Shown: positions 15,058 to 22,326 of the stretch, piece by piece
Layout of the letters: each line of letters opens with the position of its first letter
Numbering within the stretch: position 1 is the stretch's first letter
Assembly: GCA_047975295.1 (NCBI GenBank)
Contig: JBKEDH010000137.1
Location: 1 to 23,736, forward strand
Reading direction: 5' to 3'
DNA length: 23,736 bases
Source: JBKEDH01 sp047975295
GTDB taxonomy: Bacteria; Bacteroidota; Bacteroidia; Flavobacteriales; Flavobacteriaceae
Translations under genes and position numbers: made by a program
Notes under the pieces: model-generated
Databases searched by the model: none
What the model saw: only the letters and a program-made list of their open reading frames with translations
What the model was told of the DNA's origin: nothing

Positions 15058-15870
15058 ATGAATTTATTCAACATTAAAGATAAGGTTATTTTAATAACTG
15101 GTGGGGGGGGCGTCTTGGGAGGCAGTATGGCAGAGTATTTACTGCAAAACGATGCCCAAGTTATTATCTTGCATTATAAGCAACATACCATCGATGAAAC
15201 CATAAAAAGACTGTCGGCTATAACTAAAAAAGTAGATGGATTTGTATGCAATGTGGTTGAGGAGAAAAGCGTACAGAGCGTATCGGATATGATTATAAAA
15301 AAGTATGGTAAAATAGATGTTTTAATTAATGCAGCCGGAGGTAATATGCCTGGAGCAACCGTTGCGCCCAACCAGTCTATGTTCGATTTGAATTTAGATG
15401 ATGTAAAGAAAGTGGTCGATTTAAATTTATTCGGAAGCCTAATCCCATCCAATATTTTTGGAAAAGAAATGGTAAAGCGAAAACAGGGTATTATCATCAA
15501 TATATCATCTATGGCGGTAAACCGTGCTATAACACGTGTTGCTGGGTATTCGGCATCGAAAGCTGCTATCGAGAATTATACCCGTTGGTTGGCAGTCGAA
15601 CTGGCTACCAAATATGGAGACGGCTTACGTGTTAACGCTATTGCTCCGGGGTTCTTTATAGGTAACCAAAATAGGGCATTATTGATAGAAGAAAATGGTT
15701 CTTATACCAATAGAGGCAATACCATTATTAAAAATACACCCATGGGACGGTTTGGAGAAGCCAACGAATTGCATGGTGCCCTACATTACTTATGCGCCGA
15801 AGCTTCTAAATTTGTTACGGGTATCACCATCCCGGTCGATGGTGGTTTTAGTGCTTTTAGTGGTGTTTAA
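15058..15870 (+). CDS. uxuB: SDR-family D-mannonate oxidoreductase (fructuronate reductase)
   Basis: The 270-residue short-chain dehydrogenase has the nucleotide loop TGGGGVLGG (about 14-22), NAAGGN (91-96), the catalytic serine region NISSMAV and YSASK with Tyr164 and Lys168. The C-terminus, with MGRFGEANEL, LHYLCAEASKFVTG and VDGGFSAFSGV, is the pattern I associate with Bacillus YjmF-type mannonate oxidoreductases, which replace the unrelated E. coli UxuB. The reaction would be D-fructuronate to D-mannonate with NAD(P)H. The adjacent uxuA supports this. A KduD-like activity is the main alternative. The glycine loop is encoded across an eight-G run at 15103-15110, odd for this AT-rich gene. 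Confidence 0.85.
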   Translation: MNLFNIKDKVILITGGGGVLGGSMAEYLLQNDAQVIILHYKQHTIDETIKRLSAITKKVDGFVCNVVEEKSVQSVSDMIIKKYGKIDVLINAAGGNMPGATVAPNQSMFDLNLDDVKKVVDLNLFGSLIPSNIFGKEMVKRKQGIIINISSMAVNRAITRVAGYSASKAAIENYTRWLAVELATKYGDGLRVNAIAPGFFIGNQNRALLIEENGSYTNRGNTIIKNTPMGRFGEANELHGALHYLCAEASKFVTGITIPVDGGFSAFSGV

Positions 15871-15887
15871 TTTTATTCTGAATAACA

Positions 15888-15981
15888 AATGAAACACCCG
15901 ATTAAGCTTAAATCGCATAACGAAATGTTAATTTGGGTGTTCCTCTGACCATTAAAAAATAAATAATATTAGCAGATGAAA
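15888..15981 (+). repeat. 94-nt structured intergenic repeat, copy 1
   Basis: This element matches 20977-21070 along its full length, with both copies 94 nt and a shared block of 20 identical bases (15925-15944 region). It can fold: 15893-15899 (AACACCC) pairs with 15935-15941 (GGGTGTT), and 15901-15905 (ATTAA) with 15928-15932 (TTAAT). It ends in ATTAGCA-ATGAAA and is followed by a small hairpin, CCCTC-ATT-GAGGG (15982-15994). It sits between uxuB and uxuA. It may be a mobile palindrome, a structured RNA or a protein-binding element. The remaining gap to 16122 holds a short T run at 16063-16070 and nothing else I recognise. Confidence 0.75.
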
Positions 15982-16122
15982 CCCTCATTGAGGGATTTAG
16001 CAAAGCCAAGGTAAAGGCCTCCACAAAAGGTCATGAATAAAAACAATGGACAGTAAGCTTTCGTTTTTTTGCTATGTTATTTAAAAAACTAAAAATCAAA
16101 TGTTTAACTTAAATTTATTCGT

Positions 16123-17280
16123 GTGAAAGAAACATTTAGGTGGTTTGGGGTCTCAGATCCCGTAAAACTATCATATATAAAACAAACGGGAGCCACAGGA
16201 GTTGTAACGGCACTACACCATATACCAAATGGTGAAATTTGGGAAAAAGATGAAATTTTAAAAGTAAAACAAACCATTGAAACTAAAGGTTTGGAATGGT
16301 CGTTCATTGAGAGTATCCCTATTCACGAAAATATAAAACTCCGGCAAGGCGATTATTTAAAACGTATAGAAAATTATAAGCAAAGTCTTAAAAATATAGC
16401 CCATTGTGGTGTAAAAAATGTGTGCTATAATTTTATGCCGGTACTCGATTGGACACGTACCCATTTGTTTTGGCAATTGCCCGATGGAAGTACGGCATTG
16501 CGTTTCGATAAGGTCGATATGGCTGTTTTTGAGTGTTTTATTATGAAACGCCAAGGTGTTGAACAATCGTATTCTGTCGAAATTTTACAACAAGCCGAAA
16601 AGCGTTTTTCAAAAATGGACCAACATGAAAAAACAAGACTGGAAGATAGTGTTTTAAAAGGTCTTCCCGGAACGGTCGATGACCTGACTATTCCTGTTTT
16701 TAAGGAGATGATAGCCCAATACGATAATTTAACACATACCGATTTAAAAACCAATCTATCCTATTTTTTAAACGAAGTGGTTCCCGTTTGCGAAGAATAT
16801 GGTGTAAAAATGGCCATCCACCCAGACGATCCACCAATTGATATTATGGGGCTGCCCAGAATTATAAAATCCGAACAAGATTTGGATGATTTAGTTAGTT
16901 TTGCCAATAGTCCCGCTAATGGCATCACTTTTTGTACAGGTTCGTTGGGTGCCAATCCCGATAATAATTTGCCCAAAATGATTGAAAAGTTTAAAGATCG
17001 TATCCATTTTTTACATTTGCGTAACGTAAGGCGAGAGGCTAATGGCAGTTTTTACGAAGATAACCATTTGAGTGGTTCTATCGATATGTATAAAGTGGTA
17101 AAAGCGGTTTTAGAGGTGGAGAAAGAGCGAGGTGTCCAATTGCCCATGCGTCCCGATCATGGACATCAAATGTTGAATGATTTAGAAAACCAAAATGCTT
17201 ACGCCGGTTATACGGCGATAGGGCGTTTACGAGGTTTGGCAGAGTTACGTGGTCTGGCCTTGGGGCTATCTAAGCCTTAG
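16123..17280 (+). CDS. uxuA: D-mannonate dehydratase
   Basis: UxuA dehydrates D-mannonate to 2-keto-3-deoxygluconate in the glucuronate pathway. The 385-residue length is normal for the family. The GTG start leads straight into the conserved RWFGVSDPV and GATGVVTALHHIPNGEIW block. Expected metal ligands are visible: His233 in MAIHPDDPP, Cys271 in GITFCTGSLGA, His298 in IHFLHLRNV, and Asp345 in PMRPDHGHQM. The C-terminus AIGRLRGLAELRGL is typical. It follows the uxuB-like gene after a 252-nt gap that contains the structured repeat, and precedes kduI by 107 nt with a new promoter box. Confidence 0.96.
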   Translation: MKETFRWFGVSDPVKLSYIKQTGATGVVTALHHIPNGEIWEKDEILKVKQTIETKGLEWSFIESIPIHENIKLRQGDYLKRIENYKQSLKNIAHCGVKNVCYNFMPVLDWTRTHLFWQLPDGSTALRFDKVDMAVFECFIMKRQGVEQSYSVEILQQAEKRFSKMDQHEKTRLEDSVLKGLPGTVDDLTIPVFKEMIAQYDNLTHTDLKTNLSYFLNEVVPVCEEYGVKMAIHPDDPPIDIMGLPRIIKSEQDLDDLVSFANSPANGITFCTGSLGANPDNNLPKMIEKFKDRIHFLHLRNVRREANGSFYEDNHLSGSIDMYKVVKAVLEVEKERGVQLPMRPDHGHQMLNDLENQNAYAGYTAIGRLRGLAELRGLALGLSKP

Positions 17281-17316
17281 CTTGTTTTGTAATCTATCGC
17301 ATTCAATTATTTTAAT

Positions 17317-17324
17317 TACTTTTG
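17317..17324 (+). promoter_or_regulatory. Candidate -7 box (TACTTTTG) for kduI
   Basis: TACTTTTG is a full match to TAnnTTTG and lies 63 nt before the kduI ATG, so the leader would be about 55 nt. TTG triplets at 17282-17284 and 17287-17289 are farther upstream than the ideal -33 distance. kduI may be expressed both from here and by readthrough from uxuA. Confidence 0.45.
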
Positions 17325-17387
17325 TACAAATCGGTATTTACGGTGTTTAATCGTTTAAGCAAAAATTTAAAATAATAATAATACATT

Positions 17388-18230
17388 ATGGCAACTACTT
17401 ACGAGTCGCGTTATGCATCGAGCCCACAAGGAATAAAAGGCTACGATACAGCACAATTAAGAAACGAATTTTTAATAGAAAATCTTTTCGAATCTGATAA
17501 AATAAGTTTAGTGTATTCTCACTACGATCGTTTTATCTCTGGAGGAGCAAAACCTGTTTCGAAGGCAATATCTTTAGAAACTATAGATCCATTAAAGGCC
17601 GAATATTTTTTAGAGAGACGCGAGTTAGGCATTATTAATGTGGGCAATACCGGAACTGTAACTGTTGATGGCACGGTTTACGAGTTAAACCACAAAGAGG
17701 CACTTTATGTAGGGCAAGGCAACAAGGAAGTTGTGTTTTCAAGTAAATCGGGAAACGCACCTGCTATGTTCTATTTAAATTCTACACCGGCACATAAAGC
17801 GTTTCCTGTTAAAAAAATAGGAACGGACGATGTGGAAGTTATCGAACTAGGTTCGCCCGAAACGGCAAATGCGCGTATATTAAGAAAATATATCGTGAAC
17901 AGTGTGGTCGATGTTTGCCAACTACAAATGGGAATGACATCGATAAAAGTAGGAAGCAGTTGGAATACCATGCCGGCACATACTCACGATAGGCGAATGG
18001 AAGTCTATTTTTATTTTGAAGTGCCCGAAGGACAATCTGTTTGTCATTTTATGGGGCAACCACAGGAAACCAGACACATTTGGATGCAGAACAACCAAGC
18101 CGTAATTTCACCGCCATGGTCTATCCATTCCGGTTCCGGAACCAGTAATTATTCCTTTATTTGGGGTATGGCCGGAGAAAATCTAGATTATGGTGATATG
18201 GATGTCTGCGCCATTCCCGATTTAAGATAA
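17388..18230 (+). CDS. kduI: 5-dehydro-4-deoxy-D-glucuronate isomerase
   Basis: KduI isomerises 5-keto-4-deoxyuronate, formed spontaneously from unsaturated uronic acids released by polysaccharide lyases, to 2,5-diketo-3-deoxygluconate. The 280-residue length is the usual one. The cupin-fold zinc site is complete: His198 and His200 in PAHTHDRRMEVYFYF, Glu205, and His247 in PPWSIHSGSGTSNY. The C-terminus FIWGMAGENLDYGDMD is characteristic. The ATG start gives MATTYESRYASSPQ, matching the family N-terminus. The gene implies that the cell processes lyase products such as ulvan, pectin or heparinoid oligosaccharides. The usual partner kduD is not recognisable next to it. Confidence 0.97.
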   Translation: MATTYESRYASSPQGIKGYDTAQLRNEFLIENLFESDKISLVYSHYDRFISGGAKPVSKAISLETIDPLKAEYFLERRELGIINVGNTGTVTVDGTVYELNHKEALYVGQGNKEVVFSSKSGNAPAMFYLNSTPAHKAFPVKKIGTDDVEVIELGSPETANARILRKYIVNSVVDVCQLQMGMTSIKVGSSWNTMPAHTHDRRMEVYFYFEVPEGQSVCHFMGQPQETRHIWMQNNQAVISPPWSIHSGSGTSNYSFIWGMAGENLDYGDMDVCAIPDLR

Positions 18231-18253
18231 TTTTGTATAATAGGTATAAGTAG

Positions 18254-18373
18254 AGAGGGCACTTCTATAAAACCGCATGTTTTTACCATAATCATTTCAA
18301 CCTTAAAAGGAATGTAATTGTGGATTAAATCAAAAATAGCAGTTTTTTGGCTTAGTAGGATGTCCTCTTTTTT
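18254..18373 (+). other. Folded intergenic RNA region after kduI (terminator or small RNA candidate)
   Basis: Nested pairing can be read on the plus strand. The ends pair 18254-18261 (AGAGGGCA) with 18361-18368 (TGTCCTCT, one G-U). Inside, 18269-18276 (AAAACCGC) pairs with 18339-18346 (GCAGTTTT) with one mismatch. The core pairs 18286-18298 with 18309-18323, 13 bp with one 2-nt bulge and a 10-nt loop. The closing arm runs into a T run ending at 18373, like an intrinsic terminator. It may simply end the kduI transcript, or be a roughly 120-nt small RNA. The rest of this 240-nt gap leads into the cytochrome gene, with a near-match -7 box TACTTTTT at 18444-18451. Confidence 0.4.
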
Positions 18374-18486
18374 ATAGATTTATTAAAAATAATGACCTTA
18401 CATGTGCTATAAAGCAAAATTAAATTACATTTAGGGCTTTCAATACTTTTTCAGAATAAAACAAATATACCTTGAAGATTCTTTGC

Positions 18487-20730
18487 ATGGATAAACAAAC
18501 ACTAAAGTTAATTTTGGTTTTAGTATCATTTTTTTTGATATGTGCATGTAAAGACAAAGAAAAATACGAAAATATTACCCCAAAAGATGTATTTCTTTCA
18601 ACAGAACCGATTCCCGATAACCACTTTTTAGGAGATGGTGCCTGTAAGGAATGCCATCAAGACGAATTTAAAGAATGGCAGGGATCTCATCACGATAAGG
18701 CCATGCAGGTTGCCGATAGCAGTTCGGTTTTGGCACCTTTTAACGGTGAAAAATTTATCAGTCAAGGTGTAACTTCATATTTTTATCAAAAACAGGATGG
18801 TTTTTATGTAAATACCGAAGGATCTGAAGGTAGATACCGGGACTTTAAAATTGTTTATACTTTTGGTGTAACCCCACTTCAACAGTATATTGTACAGTTT
18901 CCCAATGGCCAATATCAATGTTTAAGTACCGCTTGGGATACCGAAAAAAAAGAGTGGTTCAACCTTTATCCCGATTTTAAAATTGTGCATTCCGAGTGGC
19001 TGCATTGGACCAATAAAGCTATGAACTGGAATACTATGTGTTCCGACTGTCATTCTACCAATGTAAGGAAAAATTACAATTTAAAAACCGATAGTTATAA
19101 TACCAAATATGCTTTAATTAATGTAAGTTGTGAAGCATGCCATGGTCCCGGTAAGCAGCATGTAGATGATGCCAAACGTTTGGGAACCGATTATAAATCG
19201 GCAGGAACATTGCACATGACTTTAAATACATCGCCTAAAGAATTGGTAGATGCCTGTGCCCGATGCCATATGCGCCGGGAGCAAATTACCAAAAACTACA
19301 ATTTTGAAGGGACTGTACTCGATCATTATTTTCCACATTTAATAGAAGAACCACAATACTATCCCGATGGCCAAATTCTGGACGAAGATTATGTATATAC
19401 ATCCTTTGTGCAAAGTAAAATGTACAAGAATAATGTGGCCTGTAACGATTGCCATAATTCACATTCGTTAAAATTGAAGTTTGAAGACAACGCATTGTGT
19501 ACCCAATGTCACGTTAAGGAGCGTTACGATACGCCATCGCACCATTTACACAAAATGGGAGACGAAAGTGCGGCCTGTATTAATTGCCATATGCCCGGGC
19601 GTTACTATATGGGCAACGATTTTAGACGGGACCATAGTTTTAGGGTGCCGCGCCCCGATTTAAGTATAAAGTACGGAACACCAAATGCCTGTACGGGTTG
19701 CCATGATGATAAAGATAACGAATGGGCTTGGGAATCGTTTAAAAGTATGTACGGAATGGTAGATTCGTTGCACTTTTCCGATAAACTTGTACCCGGAGTA
19801 CGAGGGGAGCAAGATGCCCATAAGGGGTTGTTGGAACTTATTAACGACAAAAGCGAAAACGAGATTGTTCGGGCTTCGGCCGTAAAAGCGATGGCCAATT
19901 ATAATATCCGGAATTTTATAAACGAATATTTAGCTTGGTTAAACGATAGCTCTCCAATGGTAAGGGCTGCTAGTATTGATGTTTTGGGAGATGTAAATAC
20001 AACCGATTATACCAATTATTTCTTCCCGCTTTTACAAGACGAGAAACGTTCGGTTAGGGTGAAGGCCTTTTATGCACTGGGAGGCCTAAGCGAAATACAA
20101 GTACCCGATGCCTATATGGATAGTTATAAAAAAACAGAAAAAGAATTTTTTGAATATATCGATAACAATTCCGATTTTGTTGGAGGACTGGTAAAAAAAG
20201 CAAATTTCCACTTGAAGAAAGGGCAGGTTAAAGAAGCCATTGCACTTTACGAAAAAGCTTCCGAATTGGATAATTTGGACAATCGGTTGCGACTAACTTT
20301 ATCCGATTTATACTATAGTGAGAAAAATTACGACAAGGCCGAGCAGACCTTTAAAACCATTATAAAACAAGAACCCGATTATGGGCCTACTTATTATTCT
20401 TTGGCACTTTTGTATGCCGAACTGGAGCGTACCGACGAGGCTATAGATATGTTGGGTAAGGCTATTGAAATAATGCCCGATAACATTAGAATATATTATA
20501 ATTTAAGTTTACTATACGACAAAAAGGGAGATGAAAAAAAAGCCGAATCTACACTTATTAAAGGTTTGAAAGTCGATACGGCCAACGAAAGTATATTATA
20601 TGCTTTAGCCTACCATTATGCTAAATATGGACACAAAGAAAAAGCGAAGAATATAGCCGCTAAACTTGTTCGATTATACCCCAATAGTTCGCAATACCGT
20701 AGTTTTCTTCAACAATTGAACGGTTATTAA
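18487..20730 (+). CDS. Eight-haem cytochrome c lipoprotein with HEAT-like and TPR domains
   Basis: Numbered from the TTG at 18472 this is 752 residues; the ATG at 18487 is preferred because it starts a normal signal sequence (KQTLKLILVLVSFFLICAC), with a lipobox-like cysteine at residue 21 of the ATG form. Eight CxxCH motifs follow (TTG numbering: C58, C190, C220, C262, C324, C343, C369, C407), so up to eight covalent haems in the periplasm. Residues about 455-540 form HEAT-like helices (NEIVRASAVKAM, PMVRAASIDVLGDV, RSVRVKAFYALGG). Residues about 570-740 form TPR units (YDKAEQTFKTIIKQEPD, DEAIDMLGKAIEIMPD). The reaction is unknown; the layout resembles multihaem reductases or electron carriers coupled to a protein-interaction tail. 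It appears monocistronic. Confidence 0.9.
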   Translation: MDKQTLKLILVLVSFFLICACKDKEKYENITPKDVFLSTEPIPDNHFLGDGACKECHQDEFKEWQGSHHDKAMQVADSSSVLAPFNGEKFISQGVTSYFYQKQDGFYVNTEGSEGRYRDFKIVYTFGVTPLQQYIVQFPNGQYQCLSTAWDTEKKEWFNLYPDFKIVHSEWLHWTNKAMNWNTMCSDCHSTNVRKNYNLKTDSYNTKYALINVSCEACHGPGKQHVDDAKRLGTDYKSAGTLHMTLNTSPKELVDACARCHMRREQITKNYNFEGTVLDHYFPHLIEEPQYYPDGQILDEDYVYTSFVQSKMYKNNVACNDCHNSHSLKLKFEDNALCTQCHVKERYDTPSHHLHKMGDESAACINCHMPGRYYMGNDFRRDHSFRVPRPDLSIKYGTPNACTGCHDDKDNEWAWESFKSMYGMVDSLHFSDKLVPGVRGEQDAHKGLLELINDKSENEIVRASAVKAMANYNIRNFINEYLAWLNDSSPMVRAASIDVLGDVNTTDYTNYFFPLLQDEKRSVRVKAFYALGGLSEIQVPDAYMDSYKKTEKEFFEYIDNNSDFVGGLVKKANFHLKKGQVKEAIALYEKASELDNLDNRLRLTLSDLYYSEKNYDKAEQTFKTIIKQEPDYGPTYYSLALLYAELERTDEAIDMLGKAIEIMPDNIRIYYNLSLLYDKKGDEKKAESTLIKGLKVDTANESILYALAYHYAKYGHKEKAKNIAAKLVRLYPNSSQYRSFLQQLNGY

Positions 20731-20864
20731 ACTGCTTAAAAAAGGAATAAGACCGCAAAACATATTTTTATCGTTGGACAGTAGAGGAAATCCTGTTTGC
20801 TGTTAATTAGAATCTCGATTTACAACTTATCTATATCAATTTGCCTTTTTCTATCATAAAAAAT

Positions 20865-20900
20865 GAGGTTGCATAATACCTGATGGCTTAATACAACCTC
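20865..20900. terminator. Hairpin downstream of the cytochrome gene
   Basis: GAGGTTG (20865-20871) pairs with CAACCTC (20894-20900) around a 22-nt loop. On the minus strand the stem is followed by ATTTTTTATG, a terminator-like T run; on the plus strand no T run follows. It lies 135 nt beyond the cytochrome stop and may stop antisense or tRNA readthrough transcription. The stretch 20731-20864 holds nothing else I can identify. Confidence 0.4.
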
Positions 20901-20976
20901 GGTTGATTAACATTCAGATAGATTAAGGGTTAAAATATGAATTGAATGTTCAAAAAAAAATAACTTAAAAAAATTT

Positions 20977-21070
20977 AATGAAATACCCATGATTAAACTT
21001 AAATTGCACAGAGTAATGTTAATTTGGGTGTTCCATGTAACCATTAAACAATAAATATTAGCACATGAAA
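20977..21070 (+). repeat. 94-nt structured intergenic repeat, copy 2
   Basis: Same orientation and length as 15888-15981. The stem pairs 20982-20988 (AATACCC) with 21026-21032 (GGGTGTT), where a T-G pair replaces the C-G pair of copy 1. The inner 20992-20996 (ATTAA) pairs with 21019-21023 (TTAAT). It also ends in ATTAGCA-ATGAAA, and is followed by a different small hairpin, CTGTAC/GTACAG (21073-21078 and 21089-21094). It lies between the cytochrome gene and the tRNA. Confidence 0.75.
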
Positions 21071-21116
21071 AGCTGTACTTATTAAACGGTACAGGAGAGT
21101 AGTAGGGCGGCAATAA

Positions 21117-21165
21117 AAATCCTTACAGGCTTTGGCTTTTTTTTAACATTACAGCCTAAGGATTT
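21117..21165 (-). terminator. Terminator candidate downstream of tRNA-Gly
   Basis: AAATCCTT (21117-21124) pairs with AAGGATTT (21158-21165), continued inward by AGGCT (21127-21131) with AGCCT (21153-21157) after a 2-nt bulge. On the minus strand the stem runs into TTTTTATTG, suiting a terminator for a transcript from the tRNA. On plus there is an eight-T run inside the loop. It lies about 115 nt past the 3' end of the tRNA. Confidence 0.45.
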
Positions 21166-21280
21166 GTTAAAAACAGTTAAACATTTTTTAAAGAACACAA
21201 AGAAGCATTGTCCTTTTGTTCAAGTCTAATCAATACCAATATTTCATAATGGTTTTTGTGTAGTGAAGATACTTTTTTTG

Positions 21281-21353
21281 AGCGGGAGACCGGGTTCGAA
21301 CCGGCGACATTCAGCTTGGAAGGCTGACGCTCTACCAACTGAGCTACTCCCGC
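21281..21353 (-). tRNA. tRNA-Gly (anticodon UCC)
   Basis: The minus strand folds as a 73-nt cloverleaf. The acceptor stem is GCGGGAG paired with CTCCCGC, with T as discriminator. The D arm contains AGCTCAGTTGGTAGAGC, the anticodon loop is CTTCCAA (anticodon TCC at plus 21318-21320) on a TCAGC/GCTGA stem, and the T arm has GGTTCGAACCC. The 3' CCA is not encoded. It reads codons GGA and GGG. It has its own promoter candidate just upstream. Confidence 0.96.
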
Positions 21354-21363
21354 TTTTATGGTA

Positions 21364-21393
21364 CAAATATAAATAAACACATGGCTAATCAAC
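21364..21393 (-). promoter_or_regulatory. Promoter of tRNA-Gly
   Basis: On the minus strand the -7 element is TATATTTG (plus 21364-21371), a perfect TAnnTTTG, with GTTG at plus 21390-21393 as the -33 element and an 18-nt spacer. It lies between the acetyltransferase stop and the tRNA, about 11 nt from the mature 5' end. Confidence 0.7.
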
Positions 21394-21401
21394 AAAAAAA
21401 A

Positions 21402-21827
21402 TTATAGTTTTTTTAAAAAATGGTAGCCTAAAATATTAAAACCCTCATTATAGTAAAATTTATGCGATGGGTGGTTGCCTACATAAGTGTTTAGTTCTAC
21501 CGTTTCGCAACCCTTTGTTTTGGCGTAATCGTAAATCCATTTAAAAAATCGTTTGCCCAAACCATTTCCTCTAAATATTTCATCAATAAAAACATGGTCC
21601 ACTTCTAAACTTTTACCGGCATAATGCCTTGTACAGAACCACATGCCACTTATGCCAACTATGGTATTGTCCTTATAGATTACGGCACATTCGTAATTCT
21701 GATTGACCATTTCGGTAAGACGGATTTTTAAAACATCAACCGGAATATTATAGTTGTTTAACTTCTCAACCAAAGGGATTACTTTTTCAATATCCTTTTT
21801 GTCTAAAATTTTAAAATCAAAAGTCAT
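21402..21827 (-). CDS. GNAT-family N-acetyltransferase
   Basis: The protein fits the GNAT acetyl-CoA fold. VDHVFIDEIFRGNGLGKRFFKWI holds the acetyl-CoA pyrophosphate loop (R-G-N-G-L-G), followed by GCETVELNTYVGNHPSHKFYYNEGF and the terminal LGYHFLKKL. The start at 21827 (MTFDFKILDK) gives 141 residues, the normal single-domain size; an ATG at 21941 would add 38 residues with no family resemblance. The substrate cannot be told. It is a stand-alone gene divergent from the surface-protein gene; nothing in its neighbourhood hints at a pathway. Confidence 0.9.
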   Translation of the reverse strand: MTFDFKILDKKDIEKVIPLVEKLNNYNIPVDVLKIRLTEMVNQNYECAVIYKDNTIVGISGMWFCTRHYAGKSLEVDHVFIDEIFRGNGLGKRFFKWIYDYAKTKGCETVELNTYVGNHPSHKFYYNEGFNILGYHFLKKL

Positions 21828-22326
21828 ATTTTTCAACTTAAAATATATTGTAAATTTAGCTAAATGGATTGGATTACTGTGTTTAGCCTTATTGAAAATA
21901 ACAAAATATAGAACATCTCTAATTTTAGTAGAAAAAATCATAAAACGTTCAAAAAAAATACACTTTCTTACCTAAAAAAGCATAAACTGCCTAAAAAGCA
22001 AACGTAATTATTCGCAACCCCAATATTTATTAGTCTTAGCTATTTAAAATGAATAGCTTTTTATTACTTTTGTCTTGGAGTTTGATTTGTTATAAAATAA
22101 GAAAATAAAAATATTTTTTTGAAAATATGCTTTTATTGACCTAATAGGAAGGCAATTACGGATTACATAAAAGGTGTATCGTGAATGTTTTGTATCCTCT
22201 TAAAAATCCTAATACCTTAATAACAAGAACAATACTTGGTCTTTTAAAGTGACCAAAAGTATGTTTTTGGGTATATTAAAGTATAGGGAATAGGATCGAA
22301 TTCCACAAAAAAACTAACTGAATAAA
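21828..22326. other. AT-rich divergent intergenic region
   Basis: No gene is supported in this 499-nt stretch. A TACTTTTG box at 22065-22072 could serve the surface-protein gene, leaving a leader of about 250 nt. A TATATTTT near-match on the minus strand (plus 21840-21847) may serve the acetyltransferase. A weak hairpin, TTGGTC-N9-GACCAA (22236-22256), lies in the possible leader. Confidence 0.4.

Noticed and set aside
15103..15110. Eight-G run as a frameshift breaking the uxuB-like gene
   Set aside because: The frame is intact as written, and the glycine loop and full-length C-terminus are preserved.
15982..16122. Insertion-sequence remnant next to repeat copy 1
   Set aside because: No transposase fragment, target duplication or paired terminal repeats could be found by eye.
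20907..21113. Minus-strand 68-codon open frame across repeat copy 2
   Set aside because: The matching minus-strand frame in copy 1 gives a similar short peptide, but the similarity is confined to the 94-nt element and copy 1 has no comparable complete frame. A non-coding element explains it better.
21177..21395. Minus-strand 72-codon open frame containing VAQLVERQPSKLNVAGSNPVSRS
   Set aside because: This peptide is the translation of a tRNA; the frame spans tRNA-Gly and is not a gene.
21828..21941. Upstream ATG extending the GNAT protein by 38 residues
   Set aside because: The extension has no family resemblance, while the start at 21827 gives the standard GNAT N-terminus.
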